A DNA stretch of 8,250 nt from an uncultured Parabacteroides sp. (GTDB lineage: Bacteria > Bacteroidota > Bacteroidia > Bacteroidales > Tannerellaceae). The stretch lies in contig CALBYC010000167.1 of assembly GCA_937890135.1 (NCBI GenBank), forward strand, positions 1-8,250, given 5' to 3'. The notes under the pieces were generated by a model that was given only the letters and a program-made list of their open reading frames with translations, made no database searches and was not told where the DNA came from. Shown piece by piece: positions 1-7,030 of this stretch (positions within the stretch are counted from its first letter, which is position 1; every line of letters begins with the position of its first letter). A program made the translations under genes and the position numbers.

Positions 1-165
1 ACCGCAATGACCGATGAAATTTCGATGGTCGATTGCTGCAAAAAAAGGGACGTTTTTTTGCAGCCACCTTGCTTTTTCCCCACGACCGTTTCCGGAAAAG
101 GTCACGACCTTCTTGGAAAAACATAGTATGCTTTTCATAAAATGATAGCACCCTTTTAAAGAAGA
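1..165. other. Gene-free left edge with several inverted repeats
   Basis: No convincing gene lies here. Three palindromic blocks follow one another. At 9-30, GACC and GGTC arms flank a central GAAATTTC. At 35-64 there is a perfect 12-bp hairpin whose arms each contain a run of seven A or seven T. At 84-103, GACC and GGTC arms flank the 10-bp palindrome TTTCCGGAAA. CACGACC also occurs twice directly (81-87 and 103-109). A minus-strand frame starting at ATG 138 stays open for 46 codons to the window edge, but it has no recognisable similarity and begins just past the susD terminator. The density of structure suggests a dispersed intergenic repeat or terminator-like element, which is inference. 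Confidence 0.5.
35..64. repeat. Perfect 12-bp inverted repeat with A7/T7 arms
   Basis: GCTGC followed by A7 (35-46) is exactly complementary to T7 followed by GCAGC (53-64), leaving a 6-base loop GGGACG. Neither strand has a U-rich run after the closed stem, so it is not a textbook intrinsic terminator. If the upper A:T part stays open, a T-run follows GC-rich bases, so weak termination is possible. The role is unknown. Confidence 0.7.
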
Positions 166-192
166 GAGGGCATCCGCATGGCGGATGCCCTC
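153..192 (-). terminator. Intrinsic terminator of the susCD operon
   Basis: GAGGGCATCCGC (166-177) pairs perfectly with GCGGATGCCCTC (181-192) around a 3-base loop, giving a 12-bp GC-rich stem. Read on the minus strand, the stem is followed by TCTTCTTT (165-158), the U-rich tail expected of a rho-independent terminator. It begins 41 bases after the susD stop codon. The plus-strand side is C-rich, so termination is mainly for leftward transcription. It implies that the operon ends with susD. Confidence 0.88.
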
Positions 193-232
193 CCCTCATT
201 CCTTCCTCAACGGGAAAATATCATTTCGGATA

Positions 233-1945
233 TCAATATCCCGGATTCTGTTCCAGCAAGTTGTTCGCGCCGATCAAACTGTAATGGACGGGGAAACGGT
301 TCAAATTGGCATTGTTGGTCGCCTTGTGGTCCCACCAATCTTCCGTCACATAAGCATCCCAGCGGACCAAGTCGGTACGCCGGCGTCCTTCCGCCAAGAA
401 CTCCAGCTGCCATTCGTCCAACATGCGGTATTTGTCCAAGTTGGCAGCAGTCACCGGGTCCGGGTCCACGCCCCCTTCGAAGTAACGTTTGCGAACCGTA
501 TTGATCAGATCGGCCGCGCCCTGCTTGTCTCCGGCACGCATCTTGCATTCCGCCAGCATATAGTAAATCTCGGCCAGACGGATGATGGGGGTATCCGGGT
601 CACCCTTGCGGTTCTTCTCTTCCTGGTTAGGGCGCGGGCTTCGCTTCGTCACGCGCACGCAAGAGTTTTCCTCGGCAGTCCCGACGGTAGAAGGCAACGA
701 GGCCAGGTCGGGATACCAGGGATCCTTGCCCACCTTGGCGAAATAAGCGACTTGGTCGACTACCGTCAACACTTCCCCGTTATACTCGCGGCTGCCGGTA
801 CATACCCAATTCTCGTTCATCGGGTTCACCAACTTGCCCACGATAAACATGCCGCGGTATTTCCCGTTTCCTTCATAAACGTACGGCTGTTTACGAATGT
901 CCTTGTCGTTGAACTTGGCATAAGCGCCTCCCAGCTTATACGGATATTTCTTTCCGGTCGGGTCCAAACTCGGGATCAGGCCGATGCCATTGTTGGAACC
1001 GGAGCCTTCCAGGCCGCCCAGGTAGTTCTTATAATTGTAAGGGACCATGTAACTCCAGTACATGGCATCCGTTTCCGTCTTCGCGTTCTGGCTCGGCACG
1101 GACCAGATGATTTCCGGGCAAGTCTCGTTGTCGAAGCCGAAGATGTTCGTCCAATCCTTGTCCAATTCATATTTCCCATACTTCCCGTCGATGATATCCT
1201 GGCAAATCTGCGCAGCCTCGGCATACATTTCCTTGCCGATATAAGGCTTCGCGTTGAAATAGAGGCGAGCTTTCAAGGCAGCCCCGACCGCACGATGGAT
1301 AGAACCCGTTTCCATCGCGCCCAACGTCTCCTTCAGCGGAAGGTCGGGAATGGCGAGGTCCAACAGGGAATCGATGAAATGGAATGTTTGAACGTCCGTC
1401 GAACGGCCCTTGACTTCGCTTTGAGTGGTCGTGTACAAAGGCACGCCCCCGAAGAAATCCAAGCCGTCCAGATAGAAGGAAGCGACCAATGCGCGCTGCT
1501 GGTTCAACATGGACTCGCGAGTGCCTTGCGCAAAGCCCAGCTTGTCGAAGTCCACGGTTTCCAGATCTTCCAAGGCATCCCAAGCCAAAGCGACCCCCAT
1601 GGCGAAGTTGGTCCAACCGGTCTCGATCCATGCCATGTCTTCGGTATACTCATGGTGGTGCATCTTCTGGTATTTCGCGCCATCGTACCAGTCGCTGCCG
1701 CGGGTAGGCAAACAAAATTCATCCGTCCCCAGCTCTTGCATCATCCAACGCGGCTCGTTATGAGCCACGTACCAACGCCAGTGGGTAAACGGGCGGTTAA
1801 AACGCTGCCAAACGGCATCCTGCGAAGTATAGAATGTCTCCGGCACAACTTGTGAATAGAATTCAGGGTCGATATTGCACGAAGTAACGCTCACAATCCC
1901 GGCAATTCCCGCTATCAATGATTTTAATATGTTCTTAGTTTTCAT
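233..1945 (-). CDS. SusD/RagB-family surface lipoprotein
   Basis: This is a nutrient-binding outer-membrane lipoprotein of the SusD/RagB family, expected to cap the SusC barrel encoded just upstream and deliver substrate to it. From ATG at 1945 it has 570 residues, normal for the family. A lipoprotein signal peptide ends at Cys23 (SVTSC, then NIDPEF), so the mature protein should be lipid-anchored and exposed on the cell surface. Family marks include the C-terminal helix RLAEIYYMLAE (about 456-466) and EGRRRTDLVRW (about 519-529). The N-terminal part (about 23-210) matches the helical, TPR-like SusD scaffold. I chose ATG 1945 over an in-frame TTG at 1951, which would only add two residues. 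The reading frame is intact and ends in TGA. The substrate is unknown, because no catabolic enzyme sits nearby; a glycan is the usual cargo, but peptide importers use the same fold. Confidence 0.95.
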   Translation of the reverse strand: MKTKNILKSLIAGIAGIVSVTSCNIDPEFYSQVVPETFYTSQDAVWQRFNRPFTHWRWYVAHNEPRWMMQELGTDEFCLPTRGSDWYDGAKYQKMHHHEYTEDMAWIETGWTNFAMGVALAWDALEDLETVDFDKLGFAQGTRESMLNQQRALVASFYLDGLDFFGGVPLYTTTQSEVKGRSTDVQTFHFIDSLLDLAIPDLPLKETLGAMETGSIHRAVGAALKARLYFNAKPYIGKEMYAEAAQICQDIIDGKYGKYELDKDWTNIFGFDNETCPEIIWSVPSQNAKTETDAMYWSYMVPYNYKNYLGGLEGSGSNNGIGLIPSLDPTGKKYPYKLGGAYAKFNDKDIRKQPYVYEGNGKYRGMFIVGKLVNPMNENWVCTGSREYNGEVLTVVDQVAYFAKVGKDPWYPDLASLPSTVGTAEENSCVRVTKRSPRPNQEEKNRKGDPDTPIIRLAEIYYMLAECKMRAGDKQGAADLINTVRKRYFEGGVDPDPVTAANLDKYRMLDEWQLEFLAEGRRRTDLVRWDAYVTEDWWDHKATNNANLNRFPVHYSLIGANNLLEQNPGY

Positions 1946-1948
1946 TTT

Positions 1949-1962
1949 CAATCCAATCCAAT
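1949..1962 (-). repeat. Pentanucleotide repeat in the susC-susD junction
   Basis: Fourteen bases have a perfect 5-base period (ATTGG units on the minus strand, about 2.8 copies). They fill most of the 16-nt gap between the susC stop TAA (1964-1962) and the susD ATG (1945), where the ribosome binds. No canonical Shine-Dalgarno site is present. The short gap suggests co-transcription and probably translational coupling. Confidence 0.7.
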
Positions 1963-4900
1963 TAGAAGTTAAACTGCATACCTAATGTCCAAGTGCGAAC
2001 CAAAGGATATAAATTCCCGTCCCAGAATTTCTCAGTACCTTTGTCCCATCCCGTGATGTCCACTTCGGGATTCATGCCGCTGTACCCCGTGATGGTACAA
2101 ACATTGCCGACCGTGCCATAGACACGGATACGGTCAATCAAGCTCCTCGTATATTTCTTCATCGGGAGGGTATAGCCCAACGTGATGGCATCGATCTTCA
2201 AGAACGTACCGTCTTCCAAGTAGTAATCACAAATCTGCTTTTCCCCTTTGATATGGTTGAATTTGGTATAAGCGGTCTTCAAGACATTCATGTTGCTTTG
2301 CCCCTGAATGCCAAAATACATATTCAGCGTGTTATAAACGTCGAAATCGATCCAACTGCGCATATTGATTCCCAAGTCGAAATTCTTGTAAGTAAGCGTA
2401 TGGCTCCAACCCACGATCAACTTCGGCGTATAGTTACCCATGTATTGCTTGTCGTTTTCTGTCTTCTGGGCGGCCGGGATCACCTCGCCATCCTTGTTGT
2501 ACAACAAGAAATTGCCCTCGTCGTCAAATCCGGCGAACTTCCACAGATAGAAAGAACCGATGGTAGATCCTTCTTCCATGCGGGCGGCATCGCCCGGAGA
2601 ACCTGGGGCGGGGAATCCATTGCCGTTATAATAGGTATTGTTGCCCCAAAGGGTCAGAATCTTCCCGCTGTTATGGCTCAAGTTCAAATTGGAAGTCCAT
2701 GTGAAGTCTTTTGTCTGGATGATGTTTCCACCCACTTCAAATTCCCAACCTTTGCTTTCCATCGTTCCGATGTTCTGGTACTGCGAGCCTTGTGTGTAAG
2801 GAGGCTGCGGGACCTTCACGCTATAAAGCAGGTTGTCGATCTTGCGGCGGTAATAGTCGAACTTGCCATACAGACGGCCATCGAACAGAGAGTAGTCCAC
2901 ACCCAAGTCCCACTCTTTTTTCTCTTCCCATCCCAAGTTCGGGTTCACGTTCTGGGACTTTCCATAAGAGTAAGCCCAAGAACCGTCCGGCATCATCCAG
3001 TTGGTATCGGAGCCCAACATGTTCGCCATATAAGAAGAGCTGAAGTCGTTGTTGCCGGTCACACCATAACCGAAACGAATTTTCAAGTCACTGATCCATT
3101 CGATGTCCTTCATGAAATCCTCATTGGAGATGCGCCAGCCGGCCGTTGCAGACCAGAAGTTGGCCCACCGGTTGTTTGTGGCAAACTTGGAAGAACCTTC
3201 ATGACGGATGGAAGCGGATGCCATGTACTTGTCCTGGTAAGAATAGTTGACACGGGCAAATAACGAGAACAATTTCTCGGAAATGTTCTTGCTGGAACTC
3301 ATGCTGGCCTTGCCGTCAGACAAATAGCTGCCTTCTCCGATGTTCCAATATTTGATGCCATCCACCGAGAAGTTGTAGTTCTCCATATTAAAGCTCTCGC
3401 CATTGGACTCGAAATAAGAATAACCGGCCGTGGCGTTCAGGTTATGTCCACCGTTAAGTTCCTTCACATAAGAGAAATAACCTTCAGATGTCAAGTTCTC
3501 CGTTTTGCTGAATCCCAAATAAGCGTCGCCGTTACGGGACTCTTCGATGCTGGTCCTGTGGGTACGAGGATAATAAGTATGCTGTTCCCATTGTCTGTTC
3601 TCATATCCCAAAACCTGTTGGTAAGACAGCCCCTCGATAGGTTTGATATTCAATTTCATGGTCACTTCCGGCTTGAACCACTTGTCCAGTCCATACCAGT
3701 CCTCCAGCATGGCATCCGCCACGACGTTGTAGTCCATGGATTCGTTGGTCCATACGTTATATCCTGTCTGGCTCTCCGAATCATACGGGGAACGAGTCGG
3801 GTTGTTACGCAAAGCCTGCTGGAAATTCGGGAAGTGGTTGTTACGGGCAGCCTGGCGGTAATCCACTGCCGGACGTACTTCCAACCAGTTATCGAACAAT
3901 TTGAAAGTAGCGTTCACACGTCCGCCATAATCCTGACGTCCATCCTGCAGCGCGATGCCCTCGTTCTTTTCATAGAAGAAAGAGGTGTACAACTGCGCTT
4001 TTTCCGTACCCATTTCCAAAGACAGGTGATGCTTCTGGGAAAAGTTGTCATGGTTGATCATCTCGTCCCACCAGTCCACATCGTTCCCATAGTCCGTACT
4101 GATATTGTGCGAAGCGAACTCTCGTCCGGACAACATCTCGGGCGCATTATAACTCTGCTTCTTCGAGAACTCGTTGCTATAGGTCAACTTCACTTTCCCA
4201 TCGGTATTGGAGCCGCTCTTGGTCGTAATCAAGATGACGCCGGACGCGGCACGCGTACCGTAGATGGCACCGGCGGAACCATCCTTCAATATGTCGATAG
4301 ACTTGATGTCATCCTGCGTCAAAGAACGGATGTCACCACCCGGGAAACCATCGATTACAATCAACGGAGAACGGCCGGCATTGATGGAAGTCATGCCGCG
4401 CAACTGGAAAGTAGTCGTAGAGTTGGCGCTACCCAAGTTATTCATGACCAAGCCGCCGATTTTACCTTGCAAGGCGGATGAGATATCGGATCCACTCACG
4501 CCGACCATCATGTCCTCGCCTTTCAAAGAGGTAATGGCACTGGTCACCTGTTTCTTTTCCATCGTACCATATCCTACCACGACCACTTCTTGCAAGGCCT
4601 TCGAGTCTTCGGACAAGACCACCCGGATTTGAGATTGGTTCTTGACTTCCACTTCTTGGGGCTGGTAACCGATATAAGAGATTTCCAATACCGCATTCGC
4701 CGGGACATCCTGCAATGTAACCATTCCGTTCATGTCCGTCACATTGCCCATAGTAGTACCTTTAACAATCACGTTCGCTCCAATCAACTCTCCGTGCTTA
4801 TCCAAAACGGTCACTGTCACCGTCTTTCCTTTCTGGTTTACCGATTTCAGCGCATCCACAGGCGGAACAATATCTGCCGCCAACATGGAAGCTGAAGCCA

Positions 4901-4979
4901 TGAATAACAATCCAGCTGTCAGAAAGGCCACGTTAGGCGTTAGAACGCCAACCTTTTTTCGCATGTTTTCCTTACCCAT
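1962..4979 (-). CDS. SusC/RagA-family TonB-dependent outer-membrane transporter
   Basis: This 1005-residue protein should be the outer-membrane channel that imports substrate handed over by its SusD partner, using TonB energy. Order of parts: signal peptide (about 6-34, ending SMLA); carboxypeptidase-regulatory-like beta domain (about 53-123, with GANVIVKGT and SYIGYQ); TonB-box-like EVVVVGYGT (131-139); plug domain (about 140-256, with LRGMTSI, PLIVIDGFPGG and GAIYGTRAASGVILITTK); and a 22-strand-type barrel to the C-terminal phenylalanine (FNF), the usual outer-membrane assembly signal. Length and architecture are complete. Two starts are possible: ATG 4979, or ATG 4964 (residue 6), which gives the cleaner signal peptide MRKK and is preceded by AAGGA at slightly short spacing. 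It is the first gene of a two-gene operon with susD. The promoter, about 130 nt upstream, is flanked by a G8 tract. I see no adjacent regulator or enzyme that would name the substrate. Confidence 0.96.
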   Translation of the reverse strand: MGKENMRKKVGVLTPNVAFLTAGLLFMASASMLAADIVPPVDALKSVNQKGKTVTVTVLDKHGELIGANVIVKGTTMGNVTDMNGMVTLQDVPANAVLEISYIGYQPQEVEVKNQSQIRVVLSEDSKALQEVVVVGYGTMEKKQVTSAITSLKGEDMMVGVSGSDISSALQGKIGGLVMNNLGSANSTTTFQLRGMTSINAGRSPLIVIDGFPGGDIRSLTQDDIKSIDILKDGSAGAIYGTRAASGVILITTKSGSNTDGKVKLTYSNEFSKKQSYNAPEMLSGREFASHNISTDYGNDVDWWDEMINHDNFSQKHHLSLEMGTEKAQLYTSFFYEKNEGIALQDGRQDYGGRVNATFKLFDNWLEVRPAVDYRQAARNNHFPNFQQALRNNPTRSPYDSESQTGYNVWTNESMDYNVVADAMLEDWYGLDKWFKPEVTMKLNIKPIEGLSYQQVLGYENRQWEQHTYYPRTHRTSIEESRNGDAYLGFSKTENLTSEGYFSYVKELNGGHNLNATAGYSYFESNGESFNMENYNFSVDGIKYWNIGEGSYLSDGKASMSSSKNISEKLFSLFARVNYSYQDKYMASASIRHEGSSKFATNNRWANFWSATAGWRISNEDFMKDIEWISDLKIRFGYGVTGNNDFSSSYMANMLGSDTNWMMPDGSWAYSYGKSQNVNPNLGWEEKKEWDLGVDYSLFDGRLYGKFDYYRRKIDNLLYSVKVPQPPYTQGSQYQNIGTMESKGWEFEVGGNIIQTKDFTWTSNLNLSHNSGKILTLWGNNTYYNGNGFPAPGSPGDAARMEEGSTIGSFYLWKFAGFDDEGNFLLYNKDGEVIPAAQKTENDKQYMGNYTPKLIVGWSHTLTYKNFDLGINMRSWIDFDVYNTLNMYFGIQGQSNMNVLKTAYTKFNHIKGEKQICDYYLEDGTFLKIDAITLGYTLPMKKYTRSLIDRIRVYGTVGNVCTITGYSGMNPEVDITGWDKGTEKFWDGNLYPLVRTWTLGMQFNF

Positions 4980-5010
4980 TTTATAAAAAAATAATTAGTG
5001 ATATAAAACT

Positions 5011-5022
5011 ACACATCTGTGT
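5011..5022. repeat. ACACA-TC-TGTGT inverted repeat in the susC leader
   Basis: Five-base arms separated by two bases form a compact near-palindrome about 32-43 bases before the susC ATG. It overlaps the first unit of the adjacent 9-bp direct repeat. It could be an operator-like site or part of an RNA fold, but nothing in the sequence decides between these. Confidence 0.4.
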
Positions 5023-5035
5023 CTTTTGTGTCTTT
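5018..5035 (-). repeat. Tandem 9-bp direct repeat, two perfect copies
   Basis: TGTGTCTTT occurs twice without a gap (plus strand 5018-5026 and 5027-5035), read as AAAGACACA twice in the leftward transcript. The period is three codons and the repeat lies in frame inside the MKDTKDTDV micro-ORF. Its location in the susC leader could make it a protein-binding site or a slippage-prone unit. Confidence 0.75.
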
Positions 5036-5113
5036 CATCAGTTTATCATGGGATTAGATTTTTTCTCATCATAAACCAGCTTCATAATAACATAAAAAGT
5101 TATAAAGACTGAA

Positions 5114-5121
5114 CAAATATA
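5114..5121 (-). promoter_or_regulatory. Predicted susC promoter -7 element
   Basis: TATATTTG on the minus strand matches the Bacteroidetes primary-sigma -7 consensus TAnnTTTG exactly. It is the only exact match I found on that strand between the S41 terminator and susC. Transcription would begin near 5110. The matching -33 box (TTTG/TTG) is missing at the usual 19-21 bp; the nearest candidate is TTTC at 5148-5145, with the G8 run lying between the two. A weak or spacing-dependent promoter is therefore likely. Confidence 0.55.
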
Positions 5122-5136
5122 ATGAAAGGAGAAATA

Positions 5137-5144
5137 CCCCCCCC
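5137..5144 (-). repeat. Eight-base homopolymer (G8/C8) in the susC promoter region
   Basis: Eight consecutive C on the plus strand (G8 in the susC sense) sit 15 bases upstream of the TATATTTG element, flanked on both sides by TATTTC. A similar TATATTTC lies just beyond (5152-5145). Homopolymers of this length stand out in an otherwise A/T-rich intergenic region and are known slippage sites in bacteria generally. Phase variation here is inference. Confidence 0.85.
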
Positions 5145-5204
5145 GAAATATAAACATTAATTAATGATTATTATACAAAAGTCAAGGCATAAACCAACGC
5201 ATGC

Positions 5205-5247
5205 AAAAAAAGAGGGCGCACCGCAAATGATTCCCGGCACGCCCTCT
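5205..5247 (-). terminator. Intrinsic terminator of the S41 peptidase gene
   Basis: AGAGGGCG (5211-5218) pairs with CGCCCTCT (5240-5247). A further CCG/CGG pairing (5221-5223 with 5235-5237) extends the stem past a short mismatch. In the leftward direction the stem is followed by seven T (5211-5205). It starts 46 bases after the stop codon of the peptidase gene. It separates that unit from susCD. Confidence 0.87.
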
Positions 5248-5292
5248 CCTACACTATATCCTTGGTAGAAATCTTCCAACCTAACGAGCAAC

Positions 5293-6972
5293 TCACTTTT
5301 CCTCTTCGGCCTGTGGCAAAAGGGTCTTTTTATAAAGGGCCGCATCCCCCAAGACCTCCAAGGCCTTTTGCAGCACTTTGTCGTCTTTCAGCCCGGCCAG
5401 CAACTCCCCTTTTTGATAATAGTAACGTTTGACAATTCCCGTTTCCAACAATTTCTTCACCTCCTTCTTGAAACGGTCAAAATCCCGGTCAAGTTCAGGT
5501 GTCAACTTAGTTTCCAGCTCCTTGAACCAAGTAGAATCACTTTCCAAATAGCCTTCGAACTCGGCTATCTCCTTCAGGTTCTTCAATGCTTTCTCACTTT
5601 GCCGGTCATACGTGAAACCTTTCTCTTTCGCATATTTCTTCAAAGCCTCGAAATCCTCATCGCTTACCGAAAACTCCTCGGCCGGTGGAATCGTCTTATG
5701 CTGTTGCGCCCAAGTCGTCACAAAATCGGCAAACACGGTATCCACAGCCAAATAATACATCAAGGTAGGCAACTTGTCCTCCTTCACTTCAAATTCCGGC
5801 CGGACGCCCCCTCCATCTCGGACAGGCCTTCCATTCGCCGTACGGAATACCTTCGTCAGACTGTCCGGGATCGCGGCTACCGAACCGTCCGCCTTGCGGT
5901 GAGTGTAATCCAACTGCTGGATACAACGCCCGCTTGGAATATAATACTTGCTAATCGTCACCTTCAGGCTTCCATTATAAGGAAGTTCGCGCGTGGACTG
6001 CACCAACCCTTTCCCGAAAGAACGTTGCCCTATCAAAATGGCACGATCCATATCCTGCAACGAGCCAGATACGATTTCCGACGCGGAAGCAGAATTCTCA
6101 TTTATCAGAACAGCCAACGGAATCTCCAAATCAATCGGCTCATTGGTGGTACGATAGGTACGGTCCAGCTGTGAATATTTGGATTTGGTCGAAAGCACCA
6201 CACTACCTTTGGGCACAAACATCCCGACAATCTGCACGGCCGATTCCAAAACACCGCCCCCATTGTTACGCAAATCCAAAATCAACCCCTTTATATGGTG
6301 GTTATCCCTCAAATCCAGAAAGGCATCCTTCACCTCCTGCGCGCTCTTGTCCGTGAAACTTTTCAAATAGATGTAACCTATTCCATCTCCTCGGACCCCA
6401 TACCAAGTAACCTGATTGATTTGAACCTGTTTGCGCACGATTTCAAACTTGCGGGGTTTCTTTTCCCCCGGACGTTGAATGGTAAGCGTCATCTTTGAAT
6501 TAGGAACCCCCTTCAACAACTCACTGACTTTGTCGTTCTTGAAACGGGTCACATCCGTCGTGTCGACCGCCAAGATCCGGTCGCCCGCCTTCAACCCGGC
6601 CAAAGCAGCCGGCATGCCTTCAAAGGGTTCGATAATCATCACATTTCCCTTTTCGTTCCGCTGACGGATATAAGCACCTATGCCCCCATATTCGCCTGTC
6701 ACCAGCTGCTTGAAATCGCTCATTTCCTGTTCCGGGATATATTCCGTATAAGGGTCCAAGCCTCCAAGCATCGCATCAATGCCCCGCCGCACCGTTTTAT
6801 CAATGTCGATCGAGTCGACATAAAACATCTCCACATCTTTCACCAAAGAGTTGAAGATCTCCAAGTTTTTACTTACCTCAAAATGGTTATCCTTTTTCTC
6901 CGGGGCTTGTGCGGAAATTGACATTCCCGTCCAGAAAAACAAGCATAGAGCGAATAATGTCCGTTTATACAT
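5293..6972 (-). CDS. S41 family C-terminal processing peptidase (CtpA/Prc-like)
   Basis: This exported serine protease of family S41A is expected to cleave proteins near their C termini in the periplasm. It has 559 residues. A signal peptide spans 1-23 (ending SAQA). A helical N-terminal segment (about 30-90) with GLDPYTEYI precedes a PDZ domain (about 92-180, with GIGA and GLKAGDRIL). The catalytic core (about 185-350) follows, with LRNNGGG at 235-240. The nucleophile should be Ser296 in SASASE and the general base Lys321 in FGKG, 25 residues apart as in E. coli Prc and algal D1 protease, so the Ser-Lys dyad is intact. Residues about 400-559 form a charged, mostly helical C-terminal extension. 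The ATG at 6972 lies directly before the signal peptide. It follows the kinase gene by 54 nt on the same strand and may be co-transcribed, although a hairpin and a weak promoter-like TACTTTTA (7010-7003) lie between. The physiological target is unknown. Confidence 0.95.
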   Translation of the reverse strand: MYKRTLFALCLFFWTGMSISAQAPEKKDNHFEVSKNLEIFNSLVKDVEMFYVDSIDIDKTVRRGIDAMLGGLDPYTEYIPEQEMSDFKQLVTGEYGGIGAYIRQRNEKGNVMIIEPFEGMPAALAGLKAGDRILAVDTTDVTRFKNDKVSELLKGVPNSKMTLTIQRPGEKKPRKFEIVRKQVQINQVTWYGVRGDGIGYIYLKSFTDKSAQEVKDAFLDLRDNHHIKGLILDLRNNGGGVLESAVQIVGMFVPKGSVVLSTKSKYSQLDRTYRTTNEPIDLEIPLAVLINENSASASEIVSGSLQDMDRAILIGQRSFGKGLVQSTRELPYNGSLKVTISKYYIPSGRCIQQLDYTHRKADGSVAAIPDSLTKVFRTANGRPVRDGGGVRPEFEVKEDKLPTLMYYLAVDTVFADFVTTWAQQHKTIPPAEEFSVSDEDFEALKKYAKEKGFTYDRQSEKALKNLKEIAEFEGYLESDSTWFKELETKLTPELDRDFDRFKKEVKKLLETGIVKRYYYQKGELLAGLKDDKVLQKALEVLGDAALYKKTLLPQAEEEK

Positions 6973-7003
6973 ACAATCTTTATTTAGCTATAAATGATGT
7001 TGT

Positions 7004-7030
7004 AAAAGTAAGCATTTATCCCATGCTTAC
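7004..7030 (-). terminator. Hairpin over the kinase stop codon, weak terminator or attenuator
   Basis: GTAAGCAT (7008-7015) and ATGCTTAC (7023-7030) form a perfect 8-bp stem with a 7-base loop. Read leftward, the first arm contains the TAA stop of the kinase, and the stem is followed by TTTT (7007-7004). With only three G:C pairs and four U it would be weak, so partial read-through into the peptidase gene is expected. It may also act as a processing or stability element. Confidence 0.45.

Larger units (their letters stand above)
4980..5113 (-). other. susC 5' leader with micro-ORF chain
   Basis: This is the presumed untranslated leader between the TATATTTG promoter element and the susC start, roughly 130 nt. 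It contains three short frames joined by overlapping stop/start codons on the minus strand: MLL (5093-5082), MKLVYDEKKSNPMIN (5085-5038) and MKDTKDTDV (5038-5009). None has a visible Shine-Dalgarno site. A hairpin is possible: 5041-5046 pairs with 5071-5076 and, past one mismatch, 5048-5050 pairs with 5067-5069 less cleanly in register. The remaining bases before the start are A/T-rich, typical of Bacteroidetes leaders. A regulatory role is inference. Confidence 0.45.

Noticed and set aside
185..1855. Long plus-strand open frame opposite susD
   Set aside because: It is antisense to a clear SusD gene and its translation shows no family motif; it arises from the codon bias of the real gene.
1945..1951. 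TTG at 1951 as the susD start
   Set aside because: It adds only two residues to a complete lipoprotein signal peptide; ATG 1945 is a normal start with the same frame.
2253..4481. Long plus-strand open frames opposite susC (2253-3263 and 3444-4481)
   Set aside because: Both are mirror frames of the well-supported SusC coding sequence, without recognisable domains or promoter signals.
5023..5028. Plus-strand TTTG as a promoter for an antisense RNA against the susC leader
   Set aside because: Antisense RNAs exist at some Bacteroides uptake loci, but the TA of TAnnTTTG is absent here (GTCTTTTG).
5157..5345. Short minus-strand frame overlapping the S41 gene end and terminator
   Set aside because: It runs through the intrinsic terminator hairpin and part of the peptidase 3' end in another frame, with no homology visible.
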